Source: Thermosulfurimonas marina (GTDB lineage: Bacteria; Desulfobacterota; Thermodesulfobacteria; Thermodesulfobacteriales; Thermodesulfobacteriaceae). From it: 64,000 nt of DNA. Position numbers and translations under genes: made by a program. Position 1 is the first letter of the stretch, and each line of letters begins with the position of its first letter. Positions 49,140 to 58,014 of this stretch are shown here, one piece after another. A model generated the notes under the pieces. The model made no database searches, had not been told where the DNA came from, and saw only the letters and a program-made list of their open reading frames with translations. The stretch is taken from positions 806,001-870,000 of the forward strand of contig NZ_CP042909.1 in the NCBI RefSeq assembly GCF_012317585.1, written 5' to 3'.

Positions 49140-49778
49140 GTGTTTACCGGGCTGGTGGAAGGCCTCGGCCGGGTGGAAGACCTCCGCCGGGAGGGAGAAG
49201 GGGCCCTTCTCCTCATCGCCCCTCCCTTCCCGGCGGAAGAACTCTCCTTAGGGGAAAGTGTGGCCGTAAACGGGGCCTGTCTCACCGTGACCCGCATCCA
49301 TTCCGGGGCCTTTGAGGTCATGGTCTCCCCGGAGACCCTTTCCCGGACCACCCTGGGGGATCTGCACCGAGGAGACCCGGTAAATCTGGAGCGGGCCCTG
49401 CGTCTTTCGGATCGTCTGGGGGGCCATTTGGTGACCGGGCATGTGGACGGAGTGGGCCGGGTACTCGAGCGACGGGAGACCGGAGAATTCCTCTTTCTGC
49501 GTCTTGAAGCCCCGGAGGAGGTGGCCCGCTATCTGGTGGAAAAGGGCTCGGTGGCCGTAGACGGGGTAAGTCTTACCGTGAACCGGGTCTCCGGACGGAC
49601 CTTTGAGCTGGCCATCATTCCCCATACCGCCCGTCTTACCACTCTGGGCCTGCGGCGCCCGGGAGATCGGGTGAACTTAGAGGCGGATCTCATCGCCAAA
49701 TACGTGGAAAAGTTTCTCTCCCCTTACCGCCAGAGGGATCTCAGCCTGGAATTTCTGCGGGAGAAGGGATTTTTCTGA
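49140..49778 (+). CDS. ribE: Riboflavin synthase alpha subunit
   Basis: Dismutates two 6,7-dimethyl-8-ribityllumazines to riboflavin. It has 212 residues with two lumazine-binding repeats, each starting with the family pattern (MFTGLVEGLGRV and LVTGHVDGVGRV) and containing SVAVNGACLTV / SVAVDGVSLTV. GTG start. No FMN riboswitch or other rib gene is adjacent. Confidence 0.95.
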   Translation: MFTGLVEGLGRVEDLRREGEGALLLIAPPFPAEELSLGESVAVNGACLTVTRIHSGAFEVMVSPETLSRTTLGDLHRGDPVNLERALRLSDRLGGHLVTGHVDGVGRVLERRETGEFLFLRLEAPEEVARYLVEKGSVAVDGVSLTVNRVSGRTFELAIIPHTARLTTLGLRRPGDRVNLEADLIAKYVEKFLSPYRQRDLSLEFLREKGFF

Positions 49779-50309
49779 ATGGAAGGAGGCCTCGGGCTTA
49801 AGGCCGCGCTTGAGGCCCTGCTCTTTGTGGCGGGAAGACCGGTAAAAGTGGAGGAGTTGCGCGGGATATTTCCGGGGGTGACCGAGGAGGAGCTGCGGCA
49901 AGCCCTGAGGGAACTCTCTCAAGAATACCAGGGGCGGGGACTGCGGATTCGGGAAGTGGCCGGGGGCTTCCGGATGGAGACCGCCCCGGAGGTGGCCGAA
50001 CCGGTGCGGGCCTTTCTCAAACCCCGGCCCCGCAAACTTTCCCGAGCGGCGCTGGAGACCCTGGCCGTGGTAGCCTATCATCAACCGGTAACCCGGGCCG
50101 AAATCGAACGTCTGCGGGGGGTGGATTCCTCGGGAGCGCTCAAGGTGCTCCTTGAGGAAAAGCTCATCCGCATCGTAGGGCGCAAGGCCGTGCCCGGCCG
50201 TCCCCTTCTTTACGGGACCACGGCCAAATTCCTGGAAGTTTTCGGTCTAAGGAGTCTGGAGGATCTTCCGCCGCTGGAAGAAATCCGGAAGTTGGCGGAG
50301 GGGGCGTGA
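49779..50309 (+). CDS. scpB: Condensin accessory protein ScpB
   Basis: Winged-helix subunit of the SMC-ScpAB condensin. It has 176 residues, including EALLFVAGRPVKVEELR and the second winged-helix segment ALETLAVVAYHQPVTRAEIERLRGVDS. It starts directly after ribE. scpA, the usual neighbour, is not in the window. Confidence 0.94.
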   Translation: MEGGLGLKAALEALLFVAGRPVKVEELRGIFPGVTEEELRQALRELSQEYQGRGLRIREVAGGFRMETAPEVAEPVRAFLKPRPRKLSRAALETLAVVAYHQPVTRAEIERLRGVDSSGALKVLLEEKLIRIVGRKAVPGRPLLYGTTAKFLEVFGLRSLEDLPPLEEIRKLAEGA

Positions 50310-50734
50310 TCCGGAAAGAAGTTCGGGAAGAGGCCGAACTGATCCTCCTCGAGGGAGGGGAAATTCCCGAAGTGGCCTACTGGAACGCCTGGTTCTTTCT
50401 GACCTCCCCTCCCCCGGAGGGCCTGGGATTACGGCTCAACGGAAAAGAGACGCGGTATCTCAAGGAGGCCGTCTGCCGGCGTTATCTGGCCATCATTCGC
50501 CGGGATCTCACCCCGGAAAACATCGGAAAACCCCATTATCGGGGGCTGCCCCGAGCCCGCATCAACTGGGAAAGATTACGGCGCTTCGCCCAGCGGGAGG
50601 GCCTTTGGGAAAACGGCTGGCACCAAGAAATCCTGGAGTATCTTCAAGGCTTCATTGAAGGGCTTTCCCCCGGAGAAGCCCTTCGGGAGGAGGCCTTGCA
50701 ATTCCTGGAAGAATTGCGGAGGGAGGTCCTATGA
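50306..50734 (+). CDS. Uncharacterised protein between scpB and cutA
   Basis: Not recognised. It has 142 residues, mainly helical and charged, with a central WNAWFFLTSPPPEGLGLRL segment and no signal peptide or TM helix. It is linked by GTGA to scpB and by ATGA to cutA, with GGAGGGG before its GTG, so it is a genuine operon member. Confidence 0.7.
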   Translation: MIRKEVREEAELILLEGGEIPEVAYWNAWFFLTSPPPEGLGLRLNGKETRYLKEAVCRRYLAIIRRDLTPENIGKPHYRGLPRARINWERLRRFAQREGLWENGWHQEILEYLQGFIEGLSPGEALREEALQFLEELRREVL

Positions 50735-51054
50735 GGGAGGTGATGCTCCTTTATGTTACCGCTTCCGGCCCGGAAGAGGCCAAAAGGCTGGGCCGGCACT
50801 TGGTGGAAAGGCGACTGGCGGCCTGCGTGAATATCTTTCCGGAGATGCACTCCTTTTACTGGTGGGAGGGAAAGCTCGAGAGTTCCCGGGAGGCGGTGCT
50901 TTTGGTCAAGACCCGAAAGGAACTGGCCGAGGCCGCCCGGGAAGAAATCGTGCGTCTCCACTCCTACAGCTGTCCCTGCATATTGGAGATCCCGGTAGCC
51001 GGAGGACATCCCCCCTTTCTGGAATGGATCTATGCGGAAACTCCCTCCCGGTGA
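50731..51054 (+). CDS. cutA: Divalent-cation tolerance protein CutA
   Basis: Small trimeric protein linked to copper tolerance; exact role debated. It has 107 residues with ERRLAACVNIFPEMHSFYWWEGKL and the C-terminal YSCPCILEIPV segment typical of the family. The end overlaps the convergent rlmH gene by 25 bases. Confidence 0.92.
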   Translation: MREVMLLYVTASGPEEAKRLGRHLVERRLAACVNIFPEMHSFYWWEGKLESSREAVLLVKTRKELAEAAREEIVRLHSYSCPCILEIPVAGGHPPFLEWIYAETPSR

Positions 51055-51500
51055 TAGGGGTGGCCGGAAAGGAGGGTGAGGGCTCGATAAAGGGCCTCCG
51101 CAAAGACCAAGAGGGCCAGCTCATGATTGAGGGTGAGGGGAGAGAGGGAGAGGCGCTCCTCGGCGGCCTCCAGGATCTCTGGGGGCAGGCCCTCCGGCCC
51201 GCCGCAGACCACGGCCATCTCCCGATGCCGAAAGAAGAGATCTTCCAGCCAGGCCGCCATCTCCGGTGTGCGCAGGCTGCGCCCCCTTTCGTCCAGGGCC
51301 AGGAGATAAGCCCCCTTCGGGAGATGGGCCAGAAGCCTTCGGGCCTCTTCGGCCGGGCGTTTGCTTTTCAGGCGGGGAAAGCGGGTCTCAAATCGGAGAT
51401 AGGCCTTTAGCCTGCGGGTGTAATAGTCCAGCCCCTCTTTGATGAAGGGAAAGTGCAGGGGACCCGGAGCCAAGAGAAGGAGACGGACCGGGAAACGCAT
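51030..51500 (-). CDS. rlmH: 23S rRNA pseudouridine-1915 N3-methyltransferase
   Basis: SPOUT-family methyltransferase acting on helix 69 of 23S rRNA. It has 156 residues from ATG 51500, with the knot SAM-site [14 protein letters not shown] and C-terminal [17 protein letters not shown] followed by HPYHRE. Divergent from selA. A longer in-frame N-terminus is possible but lacks family similarity. Confidence 0.93.
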   Translation of the reverse strand: MRFPVRLLLLAPGPLHFPFIKEGLDYYTRRLKAYLRFETRFPRLKSKRPAEEARRLLAHLPKGAYLLALDERGRSLRTPEMAAWLEDLFFRHREMAVVCGGPEGLPPEILEAAEERLSLSPLTLNHELALLVFAEALYRALTLLSGHPYHREGVSA

Positions 51501-51518
51501 GGTATAAAGGTAGTCGGC

Positions 51519-52919
51519 ATGGCGGAAAAAGAAAAGCTCCTTTCCCAGATCCCGGCGGTACATCGCCTGAGGGAGGAACTTTCCCGGAAACATCCCGGTC
51601 TCCCGGAGGTCTTCTATTTACGGGCCGCCCGGCGCACGACCGAGATCCTGCGCCAGGAGATCCTGGAGGGGCACCTTCGGGGACTTTCTCCAGAAGAAGT
51701 ATTCTCTCGGGCCGAGGAAATCCTCTCGGAGGAGGCCCGTCCCCACCTCCGGCCGGTGATTAACGCTACCGGAGTGGTGGTCCATACCAATCTGGGACGC
51801 TCTCCTCTGGCCGAAGAGGCCCTGGAGGAAATCCTCTCCGTGGCTCGGCGGTACTCCAATCTGGAGTATCGCCTCTCTGAAGGGCGCCGGGGAAGCCGCT
51901 ACGAACATGTGCGGGACCTCCTGCGGGAGCTCACCGGAGCCGAGGAGGCCCTGGTGGTGAACAATAACGCCGCGGCGGTCCTCATCACCCTGAATACCCT
52001 GGCCCGAGGCAAAGAGGTGGTGGTTTCTCGGGGAGAGCTGGTAGAAATCGGGGGCTCCTTCCGCATGCCGGAGGTCATGGCCTGGGCCGGCTGTCGCCTG
52101 CGCGAAGTGGGGACCACCAATCGCACCCATCTGCGGGACTATGAGGAGGCCATAAGCGAAGAGACGGCCCTTCTCATGAAGGTCCACCGGAGCAACTTCG
52201 CCATCGTGGGCTTTACCAAGGAGGTCTCCGGGGCAGAGCTGGTGCGTCTGGCCCGCCGGCACGGCCTTTTTGTGGTGGAGGATTTGGGAAGCGGGTGTCT
52301 GGTGGACTTTGCCCGTTACGGGCTACGGCGGGAACCTACGGTACAGGAGGTGGTGGCCTCCGGGGTGGACGTGGTGACCTTCTCCGGAGACAAGCTCTTG
52401 GGAGGTCCCCAGGCCGGAATCATTGTGGGCCGGGCGGAGCTGGTAGAGCGTATTCGGGCCAATCCCCTGAATCGGGCCCTGCGCATAGACAAACTCACCC
52501 TGGCCGGTCTTGAGGCCACTCTGAGGCTTTATCTGGACGAAAAAATAGCCGTGGAACGTATTCCCACCCTGAAGATGATCCTTATGACTCCCGAAGAAGT
52601 AAAACGCCGCGCTCGACGCCTGACTCGTCTTCTCCAAAAGGCCCTCCCGGAGAGGGCCCGCTTTTCCGTAGTCCCCACCGTAGGACGCACCGGAGGTGGG
52701 GCCCTTCCCCTGGCCGATCTCCCTTCCTTTGCCGTAGCCGTAGAGGTGGAAGGGCTTTCCCCGGAAGAACTTCACGAAAGACTGCGCACCGGAGAACCTC
52801 CGGTGGTAGGCCGCATCGAGGAGGACCGCTTCCTCCTTGAGGTCCGCACCATCTTTGAGGAAGAGTTTCCCCTGGTAGCCAAGGCCCTGAAGAGGGTGGT
52901 GGAAGGTGCCGGAGCCTAG
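51519..52919 (+). CDS. selA: L-seryl-tRNA(Sec) selenium transferase
   Basis: PLP enzyme that turns Ser-tRNA(Sec) into Sec-tRNA(Sec) using selenophosphate; required to decode UGA as selenocysteine. From ATG 51519 it has 466 residues, normal for SelA. The PLP lysine is Lys292 in [30 protein letters not shown] and [15 protein letters not shown] are strongly conserved. It overlaps the next gene (TPR protein) by 14 bases rather than selB, the usual neighbour. selB, selC and selD are not in this window. Confidence 0.96.
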   Translation: MAEKEKLLSQIPAVHRLREELSRKHPGLPEVFYLRAARRTTEILRQEILEGHLRGLSPEEVFSRAEEILSEEARPHLRPVINATGVVVHTNLGRSPLAEEALEEILSVARRYSNLEYRLSEGRRGSRYEHVRDLLRELTGAEEALVVNNNAAAVLITLNTLARGKEVVVSRGELVEIGGSFRMPEVMAWAGCRLREVGTTNRTHLRDYEEAISEETALLMKVHRSNFAIVGFTKEVSGAELVRLARRHGLFVVEDLGSGCLVDFARYGLRREPTVQEVVASGVDVVTFSGDKLLGGPQAGIIVGRAELVERIRANPLNRALRIDKLTLAGLEATLRLYLDEKIAVERIPTLKMILMTPEEVKRRARRLTRLLQKALPERARFSVVPTVGRTGGGALPLADLPSFAVAVEVEGLSPEELHERLRTGEPPVVGRIEEDRFLLEVRTIFEEEFPLVAKALKRVVEGAGA

Positions 52920-54378
52920 AGGTTGGGAGATTTACCTCCCCCATTATCTGGCCCGGGCGGAAGAGGAATTGCAGGCCCTGAGGCCGGATCTTTGCCTGCG
53001 TCTCCTTCCGGAGGAGGGCAACCTTCTCCTTTTCGATCGGATTCCGGCCACCCTTCGGGTAGAAGAAAGGAGGCCCCTTTCGGAGATGCGGCGCTGGTTC
53101 CCGGTGCTGACCTCCCTGGCCCGGGCCTTGATAGAGCGCACCGTGCTTTCCCTGAGCCTGAACGGCCTTCCCGGCCCGGGTCTCTTGGGTGAACTCCTGA
53201 AAGAGGGTCCGCTTTCCGGACTTCTGCTGCGGGGCCGCGGTCTCAAACTTCCCGAGGGGACGCTGGCCCTCACCCGGGGGCTTTACTTTCTTCCGGATAG
53301 CCTTTCCCTGCGCCAGCGTTTTCTCCGGGAACACTGGAGGGAAGGGAGGAGTTTCCGGGCCCGGGCCCTGGAGCTTGCCGAGGAAGAAGACCTGAAAAGG
53401 GCTCCCTGGGCCCTCAAGGCCCTTTCTCCCCTGGGGCTTACCTATCTCGGGGAGAAAGGGGCCAGGGCCCTCTCTCCAGTACTTGAAATCCTTCCGGCGC
53501 TCAAGCGCCTTCTCCGGCGGGGGGGCCCACTTACGGTCTTGCGGGTAAGGCAGTCCCCGGAGGGCCTTTCCGGGATAGCCGCCGGGGAATTTTTCTTCAC
53601 CACCGAAAGGCTTCCGGGCGGCCGGGGATTTTGTGCCGGAATTTACGAGGGGGACTTTGAAGGCCCCCCTCTGGCCCTGGCCCTTGCGGCCTGCGAACAT
53701 GCCCGCCGAGCCGGAGGCGGCGTGGTGCGCTTCGAGCCCTTTACCTATCATGTGCTGGGAGACCTCTATCTGGAATGGGAGGACCTGGGAGCCGCCCGCT
53801 GGGCTTATGAAAAGGGCCTTTCCGGAACTCGCCAGCCGGCAGACCTCCTGAACAGCCTGGGAGGAGTTTACCGGGCCCTGGGGCTGAGGGCCGAGGCCCG
53901 GGAGGCCTTAGAGGAAGCCCTGCGCCTTTGCCCGGAAGATCCCCTTATCCATCACAATTATGGGGAGATCCTTTTAGAAGAAGGAGACCCGCGGGCCCTG
54001 GAACATCTCCGAAGGGCTTGGGAACTTTCCAGGGGACGCCCCCTTTTCGCCGGGACCTTGGCCCGGGCCCTGGCCCGGGAGGGGCGGCGAAAGGAGGCCC
54101 TGGGCGTCCTTTCCTCCCTTCCCCATCTAGACCGCGAAACTCAGGCCCTTTACGGGGAACTCCTCTATCAGGAGGGCCGTAAGGAGGAGGCCCTCAAGGT
54201 CCTCAAGGGGCTCTCCTATCATCGGGATTGCCCGGCGGCGGTCCTGGCCCGACTGGCGGTGATCTATTTTGAAAAGGGCGAGGCGGAGGCCGCCCGGGTG
54301 CTCGCCCGCGAGGCGGTACGCCGAGGAGGCAAGGCCGCCCGAGAGATCCTGGAGGAGGTGAAAGGACTTTGGAGTTAA
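52906..54378 (+). CDS. TPR-repeat protein
   Basis: A 490-residue cytoplasmic-looking protein. The N-terminal half has no motif I recognise; residues about 285-470 form at least five TPR units (for example [46 protein letters not shown]). GTG start inside selA and a 10-base overlap with the next gene show tight coupling. A scaffold role is likely; link to selenium metabolism is unproven. Confidence 0.75.
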   Translation: MPEPRGWEIYLPHYLARAEEELQALRPDLCLRLLPEEGNLLLFDRIPATLRVEERRPLSEMRRWFPVLTSLARALIERTVLSLSLNGLPGPGLLGELLKEGPLSGLLLRGRGLKLPEGTLALTRGLYFLPDSLSLRQRFLREHWREGRSFRARALELAEEEDLKRAPWALKALSPLGLTYLGEKGARALSPVLEILPALKRLLRRGGPLTVLRVRQSPEGLSGIAAGEFFFTTERLPGGRGFCAGIYEGDFEGPPLALALAACEHARRAGGGVVRFEPFTYHVLGDLYLEWEDLGAARWAYEKGLSGTRQPADLLNSLGGVYRALGLRAEAREALEEALRLCPEDPLIHHNYGEILLEEGDPRALEHLRRAWELSRGRPLFAGTLARALAREGRRKEALGVLSSLPHLDRETQALYGELLYQEGRKEEALKVLKGLSYHRDCPAAVLARLAVIYFEKGEAEAARVLAREAVRRGGKAAREILEEVKGLWS

Positions 54379-55130
54379 TAGTTCTGGGCTCTGGCACCGG
54401 CTGGCCTCGCAGGGAACGCAACGCCGCAGGCTATCTGGTACGGGCCGCCGGCAAGACCGTCCTCCTGGACTTCGGCCCGGGAATCCTGCGAAGGCTCACC
54501 GAGGCCGGGGTGGATATCAACGAAATCGATTTTATCTTCCTCTCCCACTGGCACCCGGACCATGTGGCCGATCTCACCCCCTATCTTTTTGCCACGCGCT
54601 ATCGCCTGGGCTTCACCCGGAACCGGCCGGTGAGGCTTATCTCTGCCGAGGGTTTTGGAGCCTTTCTTTCCGCCCTGCGCGGGGCCTACGGCCACTGGCT
54701 GGATCCCCCGGAGGGCCTGGTGGAGATCCTGGAAAGACCCCGCGGAAAAAGGAGTAAGCTGGCCCTGGAGGGACTGGAATGGGAGACCGCTCCGGCCCGG
54801 CACAATCCCGAAAGTCTTGCGGTGCGCCTTTCGGCCGAGGGCCGCGCCCTGGTCTATACCGGAGACACCGAATACAGCCCGGAGGTGGTGGATCTGGCCC
54901 GGGGAGCGGACCTGATGATCGCCGAATGTGCCTTCCCGGAGGAGCTTCCGGTGGCCGGTCATTCCACCCCCTCGGTGGCCGCCCGCATGGCCGAGGAGGC
55001 CGGACTGAAGCGCCTGCTCCTTTCCCACTTTTATCCCCCCTGCGAGGAGGCCGATCTCCTGAGCCCGGCCCGCAAATTCTTCTCCGGAGAGATCCTCTTG
55101 GCCCAGGATCTCCAAAAGATTAAAATCTAG
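54369..55130 (+). CDS. Metallo-beta-lactamase-fold hydrolase (RNase Z-like)
   Basis: A 253-residue MBL-fold enzyme with the metal motif LSHWHPDHVADL, an upstream LDFGPGILRRL segment and later VYTGDTEYSPE, and a third His in LLLSHFYPP. Resembles RNase Z/arylsulfatase-type phosphodiesterases but lacks a long exosite. TTG start overlaps the TPR gene. Confidence 0.85.
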   Translation: MELIVLGSGTGWPRRERNAAGYLVRAAGKTVLLDFGPGILRRLTEAGVDINEIDFIFLSHWHPDHVADLTPYLFATRYRLGFTRNRPVRLISAEGFGAFLSALRGAYGHWLDPPEGLVEILERPRGKRSKLALEGLEWETAPARHNPESLAVRLSAEGRALVYTGDTEYSPEVVDLARGADLMIAECAFPEELPVAGHSTPSVAARMAEEAGLKRLLLSHFYPPCEEADLLSPARKFFSGEILLAQDLQKIKI

Positions 55131-55132
55131 AT

Positions 55133-55348
55133 ATGGAGCGCCTTTTTCAGGAATTAGGACGTTGGTTTTACAATTTGGCTTTGGGAGTAGCTTTAGCTAT
55201 ACTGGTAAAAAGTCTCTTAGAAAAAGGGCTCCCTAGAGGAGACGCCCTGGTGGGGTTTTGGGTGGTGATTCTTTTGATGGTAGCGGGAAGCCTTTTTCTG
55301 GTTTTGAGCGAAAACGCCAAAGGGGTGGCCCAGTGTGTTGAGCTTTAA
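55133..55348 (+). CDS. Small two-TM membrane protein
   Basis: Not recognised. It has 71 residues with two hydrophobic helices (about 15-30 and 40-60). It starts two bases after the MBL gene with no clear ribosome site, and is followed by an overlapping second small membrane ORF. Confidence 0.6.
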   Translation: MERLFQELGRWFYNLALGVALAILVKSLLEKGLPRGDALVGFWVVILLMVAGSLFLVLSENAKGVAQCVEL

Positions 55349-55481
55349 CGAAACCCTGATCTTGATGGTCTTGGCGGTCCTAGTGGGGGCGATCCTCTCC
55401 TACGGACTTGCGGGTTATCTCAAAAAGAAATTGAAGGAATTTTCTCCTTCCTGAGAGGACATGGATCCCAAACTGCTTGAG
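55335..55481 (+). CDS. Possible second small membrane protein
   Basis: A 48-codon frame starting at GTG 55335, with AAAGGGGTGG five bases upstream: MLSFNETLILMVLAVLVGAI, then a basic tail. One TM helix. It overlaps the previous gene by 14 bases and the next by 21, in other frames. Supported by ribosome site and hydrophobicity only. Confidence 0.45.
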
Positions 55482-55670
55482 AATCTCAAACGGAAAGTCC
55501 AGCAGGAGTTGGTTAACCGGGAACGGGAGGTCCTGGAGTACTGGCTGGCGGAGCTGGAGAAGGTCTATCGCCGAAAGCACCAGACCCTGGCGGAGCTCAA
55601 GAGCGAACTCCACCTCCTTATGGAAAAGATGAAAAAGAGGCTTTCGGTCATTCAGACCAAAGGGATCTAG
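55461..55670 (+). CDS. Small coiled-coil protein
   Basis: Not recognised. It has 69 residues, almost all charged helix with heptad-like Leu spacing (NREREVLEYWLAELEKVYRR). GAGAGG lies just before the ATG. It overlaps the end of ptsI on the other strand by 23 bases. Confidence 0.55.
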   Translation: MDPKLLENLKRKVQQELVNREREVLEYWLAELEKVYRRKHQTLAELKSELHLLMEKMKKRLSVIQTKGI

Positions 55671-57390
55671 AAAAACGCCGGATCATAGGGCCGAAACGGG
55701 CGCTTAGGGCCTCCTTGACCTCGTCCTGACAGGTAAGCTTGAGGAGCTCCTCCACGGCCTCCCGACATTCTTCATAAGAAAGCTCCCGGAGGAAGAGTTT
55801 GATCTCCGGAAGGCTCTGGGGGTTCATGCTGAGCTCATCGAGCCCCAGGCCTACCAGGACCGGCACATAAAGGAGTTCCCCGGCCATTTCCCCACAGAGG
55901 GCCACAGGGATACCCGCCCGATGGCCCGCCTCCACCGTCTGGCGAATAAAACGTAGAACCGCGGGATGCAGGGGCTCATAGAGTTCAGCCACTTCCTGAT
56001 TCCCGCGGTCGATAGCCAGCGTGTACTGGATGAGGTCATTGGTGCCGATGCTGAAAAAATCGGCCTCTTGAGCCAAGAGGTCGGCTACAGCCACGGCCGA
56101 GGGAACCTCAATCATGGCCCCAATTTTTAAATCTGGGTCAAAAGGGATTCCTTCCTCCGCGAGTTCCTGCTGGATTTCTCCCACCAGGTTGCGGGCCCTT
56201 AGGAATTCCGTAACCCCAGAGATCATGGGAAACATGATCTTCACCTTGCCGTAGGCGCTGGCCCGGAGGATGGCCCGCAGCTGGGTGCGGAAAAGGCCTT
56301 CCTCCTTGAGACAAAGCCGAATGGCCCGGAGACCCAGAGCGGGATTGATCTCCTCCGGGAGGGAGAGGACGGAGGCAAACTTATCCCCCCCAATATCCAG
56401 GGTCCGGATGGTCACCGGATGGGGAGCTAGGGCCTCCACTACCCTCCGATAGGTCTCGAAAAGGAGGTCTTCTGAAGGAAGTTCCCGGCGAGAGACATAA
56501 AGATATTCGGTGCGGAAAAGTCCCACCCCTTCGGCCCCGTATTCCCGGGCAAAGGAGACCTCTTCTGGGAGATCCAGATTGGCCCTCAGGGCCAGACGAC
56601 GGCCGTCGCGGGTCTCTGCGGGAAGATGGCTTACCTGATGGAGCCGGACCTTAAGGGCCTCAAATCGCCGGGCCCTTTCCCGGAATTCCCGGATGATCTC
56701 CTCCCCGGGGCCGAGGATGACCTCTCCGGTAGTCCCGTCCACGGCCAGCCAGTCCCCGGGGGAGACTTCCTCCAGCAATCCCTTAACCGCCACCACCGCC
56801 GGGATCCCCAGACTGCGGGCCATAATCGCCGTATGCGAGGTGCGACTCCCTCCTTCGGTCACGAAGGCCAGGGTGTTGGCCGGGGTGAGGGATACGGTAT
56901 CGGCCGGGGTGAGATCCTGGGCCACAATGATGGCCGGCTCCTTCACCCGCGCATTTTCCTCTCCAGAAAGGGCCGAGATCACCATCTCTACCAGCCCTTC
57001 GAGATCGCGGAAGCGCTCCCGGAAATATTCTTCCGGGAGCTCCTGAAAGGCCTTCTGATAGCGTTTGAGGACCCGAAGGAGGGCCCACTCGGCATTTAGA
57101 CCCTCCCGAATAAGGGCCGCCACTTCCTCCCGCAGGGAGGGGTCGGCCAGAATGTAACGCTGGGCCTCCAGAATGGCTCGCACCTCTCCCAGTCCCTCGG
57201 GAATTCCGGCCTCCAGATCCTCGATGCGTCGGAAGACCGTCTGTATGGCCTCTTCCAGACGCCGGATCTCCGCGGGAATCTCCTCCGGGGTGATGCGGGT
57301 CCGGGTAACCTTGATGCGCCCCGGAAAGATCACATGGGCCGGACCTACGGCCACCCCGGCCGAAACCCCAAGCCCCCGCAGGATTTTCAT
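55648..57390 (-). CDS. ptsI: PTS enzyme I (PEP-protein phosphotransferase)
   Basis: Autophosphorylates on His with PEP and passes the phosphate to HPr. It has 580 residues, phospho-His186 in GGSRTSHTAIMARSLG, PEP-site segments FRTEYLYVSR and TLDIGGDKF, and the catalytic Cys in VALCGEMAG. The start overlaps the HPr stop by 4 bases (ATGA). No enzyme II gene is nearby, so a regulatory PTS is possible. Confidence 0.95.
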   Translation of the reverse strand: MKILRGLGVSAGVAVGPAHVIFPGRIKVTRTRITPEEIPAEIRRLEEAIQTVFRRIEDLEAGIPEGLGEVRAILEAQRYILADPSLREEVAALIREGLNAEWALLRVLKRYQKAFQELPEEYFRERFRDLEGLVEMVISALSGEENARVKEPAIIVAQDLTPADTVSLTPANTLAFVTEGGSRTSHTAIMARSLGIPAVVAVKGLLEEVSPGDWLAVDGTTGEVILGPGEEIIREFRERARRFEALKVRLHQVSHLPAETRDGRRLALRANLDLPEEVSFAREYGAEGVGLFRTEYLYVSRRELPSEDLLFETYRRVVEALAPHPVTIRTLDIGGDKFASVLSLPEEINPALGLRAIRLCLKEEGLFRTQLRAILRASAYGKVKIMFPMISGVTEFLRARNLVGEIQQELAEEGIPFDPDLKIGAMIEVPSAVAVADLLAQEADFFSIGTNDLIQYTLAIDRGNQEVAELYEPLHPAVLRFIRQTVEAGHRAGIPVALCGEMAGELLYVPVLVGLGLDELSMNPQSLPEIKLFLRELSYEECREAVEELLKLTCQDEVKEALSARFGPMIRRFSRSLWSE

Positions 57391-57662
57391 CCCTCGGCCT
57401 CCAGGATCTCCTTGAGGGTCTTTACGGCCTCCTCGGCCTCCTCTCCTTCGGCAATCACCCTAAGACGGGTGCCGGTCGAAGCCACAAGGGTCAACACATC
57501 CAGAATACTGCGGGCGTTGACCCGGTGGTTTCCCCGAGAGAGATAGACCTCGGCTCTCAAGGATTTCAAGGCCTGGGCTAGGCGAGCCGCCGGCCGGGCG
57601 TGCAATCCCAGGGGGCCCTTCACCTCCACCTCGGCCTCAATCCGTTTCCCCTTCGCCGCCAT
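57387..57662 (-). CDS. ptsH: PTS phosphocarrier HPr
   Basis: Small phosphocarrier, 91 residues from ATG 57662. The phospho-His is His21 in GPLGLHARPAARL; a Ser52 lies in NARSILDVLTL at the position used by HPr kinase in other bacteria. It overlaps the end of the FmdB-like gene by 26 bases and ptsI by 4. Confidence 0.94.
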   Translation of the reverse strand: MAAKGKRIEAEVEVKGPLGLHARPAARLAQALKSLRAEVYLSRGNHRVNARSILDVLTLVASTGTRLRVIAEGEEAEEAVKTLKEILEAEG

Positions 57663-58014
57663 CCCCCTCCTCAGACCCTCCCTCTCGGGAGAGTTCCTTT
57701 TCCATTTCCTCCTCGGCCTCGCCCAAGACTTCCTCAAAATCGTCCCCCAGCTCCTCTCCGAACTCGGCCCCCATTTTCTCCATGAAACGCCTCACACGGC
57801 GAGGATCCTCTTCATCCAGTCCGGAAAGGAGGGCCGGATCCGCCAAGCGCTCCAGACGGCTATCCAGGGAAAGCCTTACCCGCACCCGGGAGATCAGTTT
57901 GCGCACCTTTTGAGAACCACAGCGCCGGCAATAGGGCGTAAAATCTTCCTCGCGGAAAACCAGGTGTTCCGAAATCCTGCGGCATTCGAGACACAGGTAC
58001 TCATAAAGCGGCAC
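57637..58014 (-). CDS. FmdB-family zinc-ribbon protein
   Basis: A 125-residue protein starting with the family hallmark MPLYEYLCLECRRISEHL and a second CRRCG, forming a zinc ribbon. The C-terminal half is very acidic (Glu/Asp-rich) and probably unstructured. Such proteins are proposed regulators, but function is unproven. It overlaps both neighbours. Confidence 0.85.
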   Translation of the reverse strand: MPLYEYLCLECRRISEHLVFREEDFTPYCRRCGSQKVRKLISRVRVRLSLDSRLERLADPALLSGLDEEDPRRVRRFMEKMGAEFGEELGDDFEEVLGEAEEEMEKELSREGGSEEGDGGEGETD

